Assembly: GCA_024704765.1 (NCBI GenBank)
Contig: JAKMXF010000365.1
Coordinates: 434,001 to 498,000, forward strand
Source: Oopsacas minuta
Lineage: Eukaryota > Porifera > Hexactinellida > Lyssacinosida > Leucopsacidae
Direction: 5' to 3'
DNA length: 64,000 nt
Shown: one piece after another, positions 1 through 11,144 of the stretch
How the letters are laid out: the number at the start of each line of letters is the position of its first letter
How positions within the stretch are numbered: position 1 is the first letter of the stretch
Notes under the pieces: model-generated
Database searches by the model: none
What the model was told of the DNA's origin: nothing
What the model saw: only the letters and a program-made list of their open reading frames with translations
Made by a program: the position numbers and the translations under genes

Positions 1-2728
1 TTCTAGAAATAGACGCTGAAGAATCTTGAGTGAAAGCACGACTGTAGGAGTTTGTAGTTTGTTGTTTGTCTGATACATAGCTGTGACGTGGTGTCGTGTA
101 ACTACGAGGGACACTATAACTACGTGTAAGAGAGCTATCATGAGATTCTGGACTAGAAAATCCTTTGAATGAGTTTGTAAGTGACTCGAGTTGACGCCGT
201 AAACTTCTGCGTTGCTCAATATTATTATGTGGTATATTCATGATATAGGCTAAGGTCTCGTAAGTAAAGCTTGGTTCCAGACACATAAGGGCTCCATGTA
301 CCCCTGAACTCAGTACTTGATCAGCATACTCCATCATGTCAATAGACTGTAGCCATGTGTAGATACGTTCGTTATCCCAACATACTGGTTCTGTATTCAA
401 ACTCTCCAGCCACAGATCTTTATTAAAGTTGAAATGTTTCAATAGTTTTATTCCGCTAATTAGACTCAGCTGATCAATACGTGGCGCTATTTTCAACAAT
501 TCATCTGCTTCTCTCTTTCCTAGAGATCTCAGGACACGTCCATCCACGAGATTAGAGTAGAAAAGTTTGGAATAGTTCGATAGACCTAGTCTAGGTAGCC
601 AAATTTGAGCAACCCAGTAGTGATCCATCTCATGAATAGAGGGGTGTAGATTGTTCTGAGGCCTTCTGCAGTCCTCTATAGCTAATTGTAGCTTCCGTTT
701 ATGTACAGGATTAGCTATGCCCAGCTGTGTCTCATAATCTGCATCACTAAGTTCTAGCAGAGTCTGTCCAGACTGTATAACTTGTAGAGCAGATTGTAAA
801 TACTTAGTCATACCCAGTCTCACATCCATCCAAGCTAACACTGTTATTTGATTCCATCTACTTATGTGAACTTTTCTGGTCTCCTCCAATAGGCCATTCT
901 TCCTCTCTTCAGAGCCAAATATTGATTTAGTTAGAGATGAGTAGGACCTCTGGAGCTTGGGGGAAATGTGGACAACAGCTGGAGGGGGTGGGGGAGCGGG
1001 TGCCTCTCTGTGAGGGGTTGGGGTACTCATGGTAACGTCCAAGAGCTTGTGCTTTCCACTGTTTGAAGGCTGAGGGGGTAGATTTGAGTAGGTGGGGGCT
1101 TGAATATGAGTAGAGGTTCTGTTACCACCATTTGCAGGCTTCTTTCTTCTGTTACGACTGAAAATTCTAGATAGAGAATTGCTAAATATATTTCCATGAT
1201 TATTATGTGTAGTAGTAGCAGGAATGTTATCCCTTTCTTTCCCGTTAGCATTCATACTTCTAGATCTGCCCCGGGTCATTTGGTTCTCCTCTAATGCTTT
1301 CTGTCTGTAGGGGAGAGGAGGGGACATGTGTTCCTCTGATCTGGATGTCTTCAAGTGAGAACTGTTTCTTTTCTCAGACATTCTAAAGCTTGAAAACTGA
1401 CCTTTATATGGTATAACTGCAGGTTTGTAATTCAAGTCTCTGTCTAGAGATTTAGTCAGGCTAGAGTCAGTATAGCTATGGTGCTTCTTCCATGAGGGAG
1501 GTCCTACTGTAGCGTATTGAGGGGAAGCTTCAGGAAAATTACCTGTTTTTACATTAGAATATTGTTTGTTATTATTTTTCTTAGGAATCTCTCCCACTCC
1601 TGTAGCTTTATGCTGAAAGCTCTTATTAGGTTTAGCATACTCACTCGCACTGCTGGTCCCCTCGCTTCCCACAACACTGCTTGGTTGTATGTTACTGAAA
1701 CTGTGTGATTCTACTTGGGAAGAGGCATGTCCTCCGTACGAATGCTGTGATTTATTTCTCCAACTAGATTCTGTGGGAGATCTAGTTTGTCTGACACGTT
1801 CCTGTGTTTTCTTCTGCAATTGCTCTAATTCTGATCTAAGTATTACAGTAGTTTCTTCTTGCTCCTGAGATTTAGTAGCAAGTTCTCCTTTCTCTATCTC
1901 CAGCAATCTCTTATCATTCAGTGATGTATTTAACAGCTCGTCCTTCTCTGCTAATCTCCTGTCATAACTCTTCATTAAGGTAGTTGTCTCCCCCTCCTTC
2001 TCGTCCAGGGCAGAGTACAGCTGTTTGAGAGTACCAACTAGGTCCTGTTTATCATTTTTGAGCTTTTTCTTCTCACTACGGAGAATATTAACTTCCTCTC
2101 TCAATCTGTTAATCTCCAAATCTGACACACCCAAGTTCATCTTCAGATTGTCCTGTTTTAGTCCATCATACCTCTTCCCTGCCTCCCTTATAGATTCTAA
2201 TCTCCTCTCAAATCCAGCTATTTCATCTTTTAACCGGGACTTTGCATCTGTCAGAAGTCTTATTTCTCTGTTCAGATTCTCTCTTTCACTTCCAGAAGAA
2301 TTCGAATCACCCATAGCATTGGCTTCATTTTGTTTGCCAGATTTTGCTTGATGCAATTGCTTCTTTAGATTCTCAGCATGTAGTGAAGTAGAGCTGAGTG
2401 CTGAAGCTAGCTGCTGATTTATTTTAATGTTCTGTGATTCAGTATTCAGTTGTCTGTCTTTCTCCTCTAATAGCAGAGATTTGACATGTATCAGACTGGT
2501 ATGTAAGGATTCTCTCTCTTGTCTCCCTAGGTGAGAGGAACTTGAGCTGGAGAAAGGGACTTCCCAGCGCTCAGGACTCGTGGGGCCAGATTTCCTCTCC
2601 TCGAGGCTGTTCTCTCGTCTGCTCACATGTTCGTGAGTAGAAGTGTCACTCTGTTTGAGGGAGCTTGTAAGCTCTGTTAACAGGTCAATAGCGTCACTGA
2701 GGCACAAACTTTGACTTTGTGATAACAT
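1..2728 (-). CDS. Liprin-family scaffold protein with three SAM domains, 3' end outside window
   Basis: The reading frame is open from an ATG at 2728 down to position 1 without a stop or visible intron, so at least 909 residues are encoded and the C-terminus is missing. Residues about 70-310 are a glutamate/lysine-rich coiled coil. A Ser/Pro-rich linker follows, and three consecutive SAM domains lie near residues 617-680, 700-763 and 782-847. SAM1 has the liprin-alpha-like GIANPVHKRKLQLAIED, SAM2 starts WVAQIWLPRLGLSNY, and SAM3 has SGVHGALMCLEPSF, which is closer to liprin-beta. The coiled coil plus triple SAM layout is diagnostic of liprins (PPFIA/PPFIBP), cytoplasmic scaffolds that organise cortical and synaptic assemblies with LAR-type phosphatases and kinesin cargo. 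Alpha versus beta cannot be settled by eye. Orientation is the same as the next gene, with about 400 bp between them. Confidence 0.85.
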   Translation of the reverse strand, partial: MLSQSQSLCLSDAIDLLTELTSSLKQSDTSTHEHVSRRENSLEERKSGPTSPERWEVPFSSSSSSHLGRQERESLHTSLIHVKSLLLEEKDRQLNTESQNIKINQQLASALSSTSLHAENLKKQLHQAKSGKQNEANAMGDSNSSGSERENLNREIRLLTDAKSRLKDEIAGFERRLESIREAGKRYDGLKQDNLKMNLGVSDLEINRLREEVNILRSEKKKLKNDKQDLVGTLKQLYSALDEKEGETTTLMKSYDRRLAEKDELLNTSLNDKRLLEIEKGELATKSQEQEETTVILRSELEQLQKKTQERVRQTRSPTESSWRNKSQHSYGGHASSQVESHSFSNIQPSSVVGSEGTSSASEYAKPNKSFQHKATGVGEIPKKNNNKQYSNVKTGNFPEASPQYATVGPPSWKKHHSYTDSSLTKSLDRDLNYKPAVIPYKGQFSSFRMSEKRNSSHLKTSRSEEHMSPPLPYRQKALEENQMTRGRSRSMNANGKERDNIPATTTHNNHGNIFSNSLSRIFSRNRRKKPANGGNRTSTHIQAPTYSNLPPQPSNSGKHKLLDVTMSTPTPHREAPAPPPPPAVVHISPKLQRSYSSLTKSIFGSEERKNGLLEETRKVHISRWNQITVLAWMDVRLGMTKYLQSALQVIQSGQTLLELSDADYETQLGIANPVHKRKLQLAIEDCRRPQNNLHPSIHEMDHYWVAQIWLPRLGLSNYSKLFYSNLVDGRVLRSLGKREADELLKIAPRIDQLSLISGIKLLKHFNFNKDLWLESLNTEPVCWDNERIYTWLQSIDMMEYADQVLSSGVHGALMCLEPSFTYETLAYIMNIPHNNIEQRRSLRRQLESLTNSFKGFSSPESHDSSLTRSYSVPRSYTTPRHSYVSDKQQTTNSYSRAFTQDSSASISR

Positions 2729-3130
2729 ACTAATGTATTTGTAATTAGAATAATTAGATATGAACTGAATCCAGGAAGGTTCAATGATAGAATCTTAAGA
2801 ATAGTGGTTAGGCAATATCGGCTGGAAAACTTTCATACTTTATCAATTCTTACTGGTAATCAGGCTTCTCATGGTATTTGCATTACATAAATATTATTGA
2901 TATATGAGGTGTGAAATGAATTCGTATTGTATAAGTGGGTAAAAATACAAATGGAATAGTCATCTTTTACGATGCATATTGTTGTGTATAGTCTAAAATA
3001 CATTAAGTAAACATATACATAAATTTACAAACACACCAATAAAAACACATAAAAAATCAAATTAAAATTTTGGATAATATTCACTACAAGTCTCATGCAA
3101 AATTAGAAATACCGTGTTTTGTTATATGTG
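2729..3130. other. Intergenic spacer, liprin to STARD3
   Basis: About 400 bp of AT-rich DNA between the liprin start and the STARD3 stop, both on the minus strand. It should contain the liprin promoter and the STARD3 3' untranslated region. I see no recognisable element in it. Confidence 0.6.
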
Positions 3131-6100
3131 TTATGTTAGTTGTTGAACATAGTTCTCGAGATTCTTGTAAGAGCGTAGCAAAATACTGCTCAGTGTTTGA
3201 TCTATCAAGTACTGTGGTAGCCATCCCTGAAAAGTATTAGATAAATATTAAAGGAAATATACAACAGTAAATTACCTACCTTGAGAGATGTGTCTAATAT
3301 CCATATGAATGTACACGCATTAGGTCTGGATAGGATGGGCTGTATAATGTAACCTCCTGGTCCATTCTCTCCCCTATAGGTCCATCAATTACAACAGAAT
3401 TTCAAATACGTTTAATTGATCTAATTCTACCTGATTAATCCTGGTTTAGGTGGACATCCTGGAAAATCAACTGACCGTCCTACAATGTAATAGCTTCCAT
3501 TCTTCCTTGCTCTAATACGAACTTGTACAAAATCTCTACAAACAAATAAAATATTGCTTTTATAGTAGGCTGATATCTTGATCTGCTTCCAAGTGGATTA
3601 ATAATTCTGAATTACAAATTTGCAAGTCATACGCAGCAATAAAAGAGATTGTTAAACAAACCACGTATTGGTAAGTTAATTAACCTATAATCCATCAACT
3701 TATATACTAATTGCATTCTTTAGGAATGTTTATGTAAGTTCCCCGTAGGATTCTCAATATTATGATATGTATTCTGTCAATAGAAAATCTACATTTAGGT
3801 GGAAATCAGAAATGATGTCCTTCACAAGAATCGCTTTACCACTAGTAGGGAACAATAGTATCAAATTCCAACTGAATAGATGTGTAGCTAACAAGAAAAG
3901 ATTGCAAGGCAGATTAAGAGATAACATCTACATATATGTAGTAGCCGGGTCAGGTGGACAGGGGATAGAGAAACTAGGAAAGATAGGAGGAGATGGCGGG
4001 AGTGTATACGCTGTTGCTGAGAGGAGGACCAGCTTAGAGCAATTAGTTAGATTTAAAAATAAGTTCGTAGGAAGTTCAGGAGATCATGCCGATTGGAAAC
4101 GTCTCAGAAGCAAATCAGGAAGGGACCTATACCTCCCTGTACCCCGTGGTACCGTAGTATGGAGGGCTGACGGATCCCAATTGACAGATTTGAATCGTGA
4201 AGGACAGGAGGTGTTGTTAGTAAGGGGAGGGAAGGGAGGAGGACCTGATAATATAAGTTGGACTGGTGGAAGAGGAAATAGGTCGCATTTTAGATTCGAA
4301 CTCAAGTTGATTGCTGACTCAGGTTTAGTTGGCTATCCCAATGCAGGGAAGTCAACACTGCTTAACAAGATATCCAGAGCTACACCCAAAATAGCAGATT
4401 ACCCCTTCACAACATTAAGGCCGCATCTAGGATCCGTCTGGTATCCAGATAACAAGAATGTGACGGTAGCAGATCTACCTGGTCTGATCGAAGGGGCACA
4501 CTTAGACAGAGGGATGGGACATAAATTCTTGAGACACATAGAACGTACCAACTGTTTAGTATTCATGGTAGACATAAACGGATATAAGCATAGCCTGACA
4601 CATCCATTTATCTCACCTCTGAGAGCGATAATAAATTTGGGGGTGGAACTGGACCTTTATCTTCCTGGACTATGTGAGAGAGAATCTATCCTGTTAGTGA
4701 ATAAAATGGACTCTGAAGGAGCTGAGGAGAAATACGATAATTTGCTCAATGATTTGAAATCGTATATGGGAACAGAGCACAGAGTGCAATTTCCAATGTT
4801 TCAGAATATCCTACCTATCTCTGCGAAATATTCGCAAGGATTAGACGAATTCAAGACTGCACTGAAAGAAATAATAGAAACAATAAACATAGAAAAACAA
4901 AGAGAGAGAGAAGAACAGATATCAGCTGATTCAAATGACGATATTAGTTTTGAAATGAAAAAATAAATATTCTATCAAATATTCTATTATTATAAATTAA
5001 TGGTATCAAATAGCTTACCTCTGTTGGACCATGCCTCCAGGAGGTTTAGATGATACTATATAAATCAGATCTGTATCACCATCAATTGGTTTCAAGATCT
5101 ATATGAAGGAATTCCCGAATTAGTAATGTGTCTTATTACTTGCGACAAATCGAATACTGACCTGGATCTCTGATACTTCAGGATTCCATCTTGATTGGTA
5201 AACAACTTCATCATACAGCTTATTGTATATTAACGTAGCGTTTACAGGTAATTCTCCCTAGAATTAATAACTTGTCAAAATACATATGCTATGCTCGTGT
5301 AATAATAAGCAATACAATCAATAACAAAAAGAACCCTTGTCATGCTTAATGATGCTTCGCATCAATTTGAGTGACTCCGTTAGAGAATGTCTCACCTGGC
5401 ACTTGTATATCTTGCCCTTAATTCCTTGCTTGCTGTGACAAACAGTATTATTCTATACGAGAAAATCTGCATCATCTAGTTAGTAGATATTTAGGTACAT
5501 ATTAATACGAATAACTCACAAGTTTATTTTCCATTTTCCAACCATTAGATGAGATTAGGTTGGAAATAATCTGTATGCATTCTTCTGACGTGTTTTTGTA
5601 TAAAACATCTTCCTGAAATAACCAATAATGTATGTTAATACAGCTACCATTGACAATTCATATAATACATTAATATTATTAATATATGCTTATTCATGCA
5701 GGCTAGACAGCTGGTAGCGTATTAATTATTTGCCAGATTAATGTATAATACATCTGTAAAATCGATCAATGAAGTATGCTTCACCGACTTCAAACAAGAC
5801 CTCAATGACTAGCTATAGCTATTCCTAACTAATATGTTGCTGCACTTTTCATGTGCATAAAGTATAGCAAATCTCAAAGATTGTAAAGACAAAAGATATC
5901 AGCCATATATGTCTCAAAGCTCTATAACATTACCAAGTAATGAACAAGCTTACTTGATTAAATGAAAGTACCTCGTTAAGAAGGATAGGTTCTGCTCCTC
6001 TTGTGGGTATAGGTAGATGTACTGGCTCTGGAGAACCTGTATTGAATAATACAGAATAAACATGTAGTCAGTGTTATATACTTAATTAATCCAGAATTAT

Positions 6101-8313
6101 ATTAGAGTTTATTGATGACAAATAAATATCTACATTTAGTGGGTCAAATCGTAGAAATTAATGACAAATAATCAGAAAAGTAGAAATAACGAATCAAAAT
6201 CGAGTAATCAAGCATTCAGTGGTTAATCTTACAAAGAAATATAGAAATGCAATTAATCTATCAATTATATACCCGAATAATTACCTCTTAAACTTTGGTC
6301 TGGAGAATGAAATTCATCTCTGTCAGATATTCTAAATGAATAATGGGGTAATTAATGAATTAATTCAGAAGAGTGATACTTACTGTATTCTAGAACCTTC
6401 GTACATTAAAGGTTGATTGCTATGGTTGTTGAGTAGTGGCTCTCTCTCTGCAGGAACCCCGTCTATTAATCACATGACAAATAACATTAATATTAACAGA
6501 TAACTTAAGTTTCATTATTTTATAAGAGCCTTTACCTACATCTCTTATCGTCTGGTATATTGGTGTCTTTTTGTTTATATACTGATCGTAATATGACAGG
6601 AATCCTTTAGGGAAGGATACACGCGATTCTGCTGGTCGGTACTAGAGTAGAAAGGAGTTAATTCAAATATGAATCCTCACTAGCATCCACGAGAAGCCAG
6701 TTCCCAATACAAACTTCATATATCCTGTTACGTAATGAGACTTACTGCTATCTCGAATAATATGAGGGTGATCCAATGAATGATCAGGGAGATTAACATG
6801 AAGGCATATTCCAACACGACTGGAAAGCCAAACTCTTCCTAAATATGAGAATACTGGAATAAGAATTAAATAAAGCGTAGAGTAAAATGTCTTCAATAAT
6901 GTATATTATTCCTTGCTATTTATCAGAACTAGAAAAATCAATAGGCAAAATAGTTCAAAAATCATGTGGAGACTAGCATATAATTGCTAGAAATGTATAG
7001 AATTTGTAGTTAGATGAGTTCTTATTTATGGCGAGGAATCGAATATTATTTATCGTATCAATATTAGCATGTTGCTATTAACTAACCCTTGCAGATAATA
7101 TTATTTTTACAGCAGTATATACGGTAGTAACTAAAACTGTCAGCTGGAGAAACAATAATAATACATTCGTAACGACACAATACAAATGACATAATAATCT
7201 TGTACGTATACACTCACCCCTATGGCTATCCTAGATGTACTTCTACAAGCAGAATAAGCTACCAACAAGACCAACATCCGCCATAACACTATAAACTAAA
7301 TAATTATACAAACCATAATAGGTAGAGTTCAAATCAAAGGAGATTGATGCAAAATAGTACAACTATTCAATGCAAAGTTGGAATTGGGTTTGTATTGGGT
7401 CGAGCTCAAAGACCAAGGCCCTTTGACAATGCATGAAATGGTCGGCTATGATAAAGTAATTACACCCAATTCGAACTATGAAACGCTAGAATAATACAAA
7501 TTACCATCACATCATAGAGAGATGTTTTAAACCCAGAATTAAGTACATCATGTTCGAAAGCTTCTAGACTAAAATATACATCAATAAACGTGTTCTTCTA
7601 AAAGATAAATAAATAATCATAATAAATAATAGCAAACTCTCTATATATAGTTAGCCTCAGTTTGGCCATTCATTCCATAAACTAATCACCTGGTAATCTA
7701 TACACTTACAGCCACAAAAATGCTACACATTGCTATTCGTCTCACTAGAGACTTAGAGACATGAATATTAGCAGTTGTTTATTCAATAATTGCAGAGTTA
7801 ACGTAGATCATAGTTCGCATTCAATTAGAAACATTCCAGGAAGGATAATTACAAATAAATGAGTTACATGACAGATTATATTCAGAAGGTTTTGTGAATT
7901 GTGTTTTCTTTGTGAGTCTAATAATCATAAATAGACACGATAACTATGAAATGCTTCGTTAATCTGAACCCAAAGGAAATCCGATAAAAAGGTTAAAGAG
8001 GGCAAACAACTTTTCTGTGCACAGATAATCACTATATTCTAATATACTTAGTTGGTAGCTAAAATATAGTAATACAGAAATCTAATAGCAAAATAACATT
8101 ACCATAAGCTATAGCACAGAATGACACACTGTACTAATCTACTACTACCATCTACCCCAAACAATTGTATTGCAAACTTACAGCACTTGATCTTATTAGT
8201 ATAACCACAACATAAAACAGTGCCAGAGCGAAGAATTCTAGAACGATGAGAACTGTGAATGAGCGCCAGTAAGATATTGGTTGATTGTGTGTATTTCTGT
8301 TTCTTTGAGTCAT
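3131..8313 (-). CDS. STARD3: STARD3/MLN64-like late-endosomal sterol transfer protein, 16 exons
   Basis: Sixteen exons join in phase to 456 codons plus stop (human STARD3 is about 445): 8182-8313, 7505-7597, 7218-7295, 7087-7143, 6746-6838, 6536-6641, 6384-6462, 6285-6331, 5972-6036, 5520-5612, 5396-5452, 5162-5257, 5019-5098, 3431-3535, 3280-3373, 3131-3226. Residues about 14-150 form a four-helix MENTAL domain ([11 protein letters not shown], then [17 protein letters not shown]), which anchors the protein in late endosomes. Residues 251-456 are a START sterol-binding domain with [25 protein letters not shown] and [18 protein letters not shown], all close to human STARD3. Between them, near residues 216-226, lies [11 protein letters not shown], at the place of the STARD3 phospho-FFAT motif that binds ER VAP proteins. 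Intron 13 (3536-5018) holds GTPBP10 on the other strand. The exon boundaries are hand-made but phase-consistent throughout. Confidence 0.92.
3767..4966 (+). CDS. GTPBP10: Obg-family mitochondrial GTPase, GTPBP10-like, nested in a STARD3 intron
   Basis: One uninterrupted frame of 399 codons starting at an ATG. The N-terminal half is a glycine-rich Obg fold ([20 protein letters not shown], later RGGKGGG). The GTPase half has G1 GYPNAGKS at 189-196, a switch I threonine in YPFTTLRP, G3 DLPG at 236-239, G4 NKMD at 312-315 and G5 ISAK near 351. The stretch [19 protein letters not shown] is nearly that of human GTPBP10, which matures the mitochondrial large ribosomal subunit. The first 50 residues are basic and could be a targeting sequence; methionines at 16-17 are alternative starts. 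The gene lies wholly within STARD3 intron 13, antisense to it. An AATAAA (4962-4967) overlaps the stop codon, and the nearest host exon starts only 52 bp beyond. Bacterial contamination is unlikely because the protein resembles the animal mitochondrial form. Confidence 0.93.
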   Translation: MYSVNRKSTFRWKSEMMSFTRIALPLVGNNSIKFQLNRCVANKKRLQGRLRDNIYIYVVAGSGGQGIEKLGKIGGDGGSVYAVAERRTSLEQLVRFKNKFVGSSGDHADWKRLRSKSGRDLYLPVPRGTVVWRADGSQLTDLNREGQEVLLVRGGKGGGPDNISWTGGRGNRSHFRFELKLIADSGLVGYPNAGKSTLLNKISRATPKIADYPFTTLRPHLGSVWYPDNKNVTVADLPGLIEGAHLDRGMGHKFLRHIERTNCLVFMVDINGYKHSLTHPFISPLRAIINLGVELDLYLPGLCERESILLVNKMDSEGAEEKYDNLLNDLKSYMGTEHRVQFPMFQNILPISAKYSQGLDEFKTALKEIIETINIEKQREREEQISADSNDDISFEMKK

Positions 8314-9392
8314 TTTACTTGAATTGATCTAGTTCTACTGGTTATTAGCTGGACAAGAGGTAAGGATCTATTTACTGTAGTTAATTATGTTGCATTAGTT
8401 GTAGATAGTGTTATTTTAGTTCTAAACAGCAACATAAGCAATACATTACTTAACTGGTGATAGTTCAAGGGCAGTGAATGCAATTTATATTATCTGTCAC
8501 TAACTTTGTTCGCAGTAAATGAGGTATGACACTAATCATCACTAGTGAAATAGCATTGTAAGGCTATCTTTATATTTATAGGGGAAATTTCGGCAAAACG
8601 ATTGATGTCACATTATTTCACTGCATATGAACAACAAATAGCGAATTACGAATCGTGTATTAGAACAGGTATAAGAAATGTACCCAATTCATCGAACGAT
8701 ATTTGTTGCATCGCCATAAAGAACAAACATTTTAGGGATAATTTTACTTATTCAATTCCTTGATCTTGATGCCAGGGGGGGGGGGGGTAATTAACTTTTA
8801 GGACAATTTTCAAACTTGACCCGTACAATGTCACTTTTATCTGATAAGAAAACGCATATAATTGAATCCCAGAAAATGAACTAACACATTCAAATAATTT
8901 AATAATTTTAGTGACTATCTCACTAATATTAGAGAACATGAAATTCACATCTGTATTTTGCCTCAGGATAATGTATCAGCAGCCAAAATTAGTTTGTAGT
9001 GGAGCTTGGTGAAAAAGTTATATGACGATTTTATCACATGTACCATGGATATACATATTTCTTAAAATCACTCTAAAGTTGTTGTTTTTTCGTTCGAATT
9101 AATTTAGGTAATTCTCCAACGGAAAAATACACAAATTCGATCGAACCAATTTATAACATATGTGAATATTGTGAAAATATTTATTCAAAACAATTTCTGT
9201 CATATTGTATCAATTAAGAGCCACTCAGCCAATAGAACCCTCTCAACACTAAAAAAAGGGAATCGAAATCACTTTATTTTCGCTACGATGTTTTAATGCT
9301 TCCATTCACGCTTAATAGAAAATTAAGAAAATACTCTAATTTTGCTGCTCATTGTAACTTGAGTGTATTGATGGTAACTTCTTGAGGAGAGT
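8314..9392. other. Gene-free stretch upstream of STARD3
   Basis: About 1.08 kb of AT-rich sequence between the STARD3 start and the end of the next minus-strand gene. It contains a run of 13 G at 8775-8787. The part next to 8313 is the presumed STARD3 promoter. No open frame with protein-like composition was seen. Confidence 0.6.
8775..8787. repeat. Homopolymer of 13 G
   Basis: Thirteen consecutive guanines in an otherwise AT-rich spacer. This is the longest G run noticed in the window and is likely to vary in length between individuals or be miscounted in assembly. Confidence 0.9.
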
Positions 9393-11144
9393 TCAGGTGG
9401 CTGAACCGACTAGTGACAGGTTCTGATACTCACCTTGAGAAAGCGGAGATTGGTAGGAAGACATCGGACTCTCCTGATGGTTATTAAAGGTAGTCACTTT
9501 ATCTGTATTATTTGTATCTACATTGTATACGATATCTTTTAACGCATTATCAACTATCCCTGATTCTTGACCTGAACCAGGAGACATTATCTGACTAGAC
9601 ACAGGAATGTTTGTGTTATTAGTGAGAGGAAGTGAGTTTGATATATTTGACGTGAGTAGAGGGCTATTAATTGGCATCTGAAGGGATGGATGTGGACGGT
9701 CATATGGTCCAGTAATATTGTTTGGTGACGTCATTGTATTTGGATCCATCATACCGTACATATTGGCTTCTGGTGAGGTTCCTGGTGGTAATATTCCTAG
9801 TGTAGGGTCGTATTGATCAGTCGGAGGCATGTCTATCGCATCTAGCATTTTAGTGAGCTCCAGGTCGTCCCATTGCTCTGCATAATCTGTGTATAAATTA
9901 TCTGGATAGTAGAACTGATCGTTAGTATAGTTGTTAGTAGGTTGTGGCATTGGAGAGAGAGGTGTTTGGAGAGGAGGAGGAGGAACAGAATTTGGCATGT
10001 TATGATAGTTACTAGGTGGAGGTATAAGCTGGTTGTATTGAGACATCATGTGGTAATTATTGGGTATGTATGGAGGTGGAGCGATTAAAGGAGTATTGTA
10101 CACTGAATCAACATGGCCATTCTGCATTTGCATAGGTTGTGGTGTGTGTGGCCATTGCTCGGGAGAAAGAAGAGGCATTTGAAGAGAATTCATTTGCATA
10201 ATTTCAGTTCCATTCTGAATACCATCATCTCCTGACAAATTGTTAGATACATTGTTATCTACAATATTATTTTCTTGTAAATTATTTTGTAATGTTTCTG
10301 GTTGTGTAGCGAGTGGATCTTCTTCGTGATTGGTGAGAACATTCTGTGAAGGATTTTCAGTTTCCTCAGGTATCGGTTTGGTTATACTAGCTTTTGGAGT
10401 TATCTTGAATGGTTCGAACTTCTTGTCCACGTTGACTCCACTCGCTTCCATTAGTGTCTTGTCTATTTTTCGGATAGAAGGTGTAGAGAAGTGTCTGGGA
10501 GCTTTGCTAGACAGTTTATTCGTATGTGTTACTATTCTGTTTCTGCTAGCTACATCAGTCTCAGAGTCTGCTTCGAGATGAGTACTCTTGATACGGACTC
10601 GCTTGCTCGTGAATATATCTCTTTCTCTCAGATCTCCGTTCTTGTAAATGTTTATTGATTCTTCTTGTGTGAGAGAGTTACTTCGAAAAGATCGTTTATT
10701 CCCTCGCATCCACAATTTGAATTGAAGTATCGAATCTTCAGTTAAATCACTTATACTATTTCTTTTAGAATGTCCATCTTCTCTGGGCATAGTTGGCATT
10801 TTTTGTACTTCTACTGGTACCACGATTGGCATGCTAGTCGGGTATTTCTTCATAGTATTCCCACTCGTAGTCTTCTGTGGGGATGATACTTTGAGTTCTG
10901 TCAGTTCACGTGATACGACAGAGCTATGAAGATCATCAGACATTGAAACTGGGTAAGGACAAGTCTCATTAGAACAAAGATACATTGCTTCATTCCCTCC
11001 TATTTGAAATAATTGTAGTCTTGACTTACGCCCTGAATTGAGACATAGCAAGCACCATACTTTGTCTCTTTTACGTGACCGTGTGTGTCGACTCGTGTTA
11101 CCCTCTAACAATCCCGTGCCTCCATTCCCTTGATTGGCTGCCAT
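9393..11144 (-). CDS. Uncharacterised Asn/Pro-rich protein with an N-terminal cysteine (zinc-ribbon-like) motif
   Basis: A frame of 583 codons plus stop starting at ATG 11144 (MAANQGNGG). The frame stays open upstream, but the additional stretch is hydrophobic, lacks an ATG and is probably 5' UTR or intron. After a basic stretch (SRHTRSRKRDK) comes CLLCLNSGRKSRL followed by YLCSNETCPYPV, giving a CxxC...CxxxxCxYP pattern. That pattern resembles the N-terminal cysteine motif I associate with the SUMO protease USPL1, but no protease domain is present. The remainder is disordered-looking: basic in the middle (KRVRIKS), then rich in Asn, Pro, Met and Gln with runs such as NSVPPPPLQTPLSPMPQPTN. 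A nuclear regulatory role is possible but unsupported. I do not recognise the family; coding status rests on length and composition. Confidence 0.65.
   Translation of the reverse strand: MAANQGNGGTGLLEGNTSRHTRSRKRDKVWCLLCLNSGRKSRLQLFQIGGNEAMYLCSNETCPYPVSMSDDLHSSVVSRELTELKVSSPQKTTSGNTMKKYPTSMPIVVPVEVQKMPTMPREDGHSKRNSISDLTEDSILQFKLWMRGNKRSFRSNSLTQEESINIYKNGDLRERDIFTSKRVRIKSTHLEADSETDVASRNRIVTHTNKLSSKAPRHFSTPSIRKIDKTLMEASGVNVDKKFEPFKITPKASITKPIPEETENPSQNVLTNHEEDPLATQPETLQNNLQENNIVDNNVSNNLSGDDGIQNGTEIMQMNSLQMPLLSPEQWPHTPQPMQMQNGHVDSVYNTPLIAPPPYIPNNYHMMSQYNQLIPPPSNYHNMPNSVPPPPLQTPLSPMPQPTNNYTNDQFYYPDNLYTDYAEQWDDLELTKMLDAIDMPPTDQYDPTLGILPPGTSPEANMYGMMDPNTMTSPNNITGPYDRPHPSLQMPINSPLLTSNISNSLPLTNNTNIPVSSQIMSPGSGQESGIVDNALKDIVYNVDTNNTDKVTTFNNHQESPMSSYQSPLSQGEYQNLSLVGSAT

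Noticed and set aside
3767-4966. Bacterial contamination or transfer as the source of the Obg-type GTPase
   Set aside because: The sequence is closest by eye to animal GTPBP10 ([13 protein letters not shown]), has a basic N-terminal extension, and base composition matches the flanks.
6663-6896. Independent minus-strand gene of 77 codons
   Set aside because: It overlaps STARD3 exon 5 and flanking introns in a wrong frame; the in-phase exon 6746-6838 explains the coding signal.
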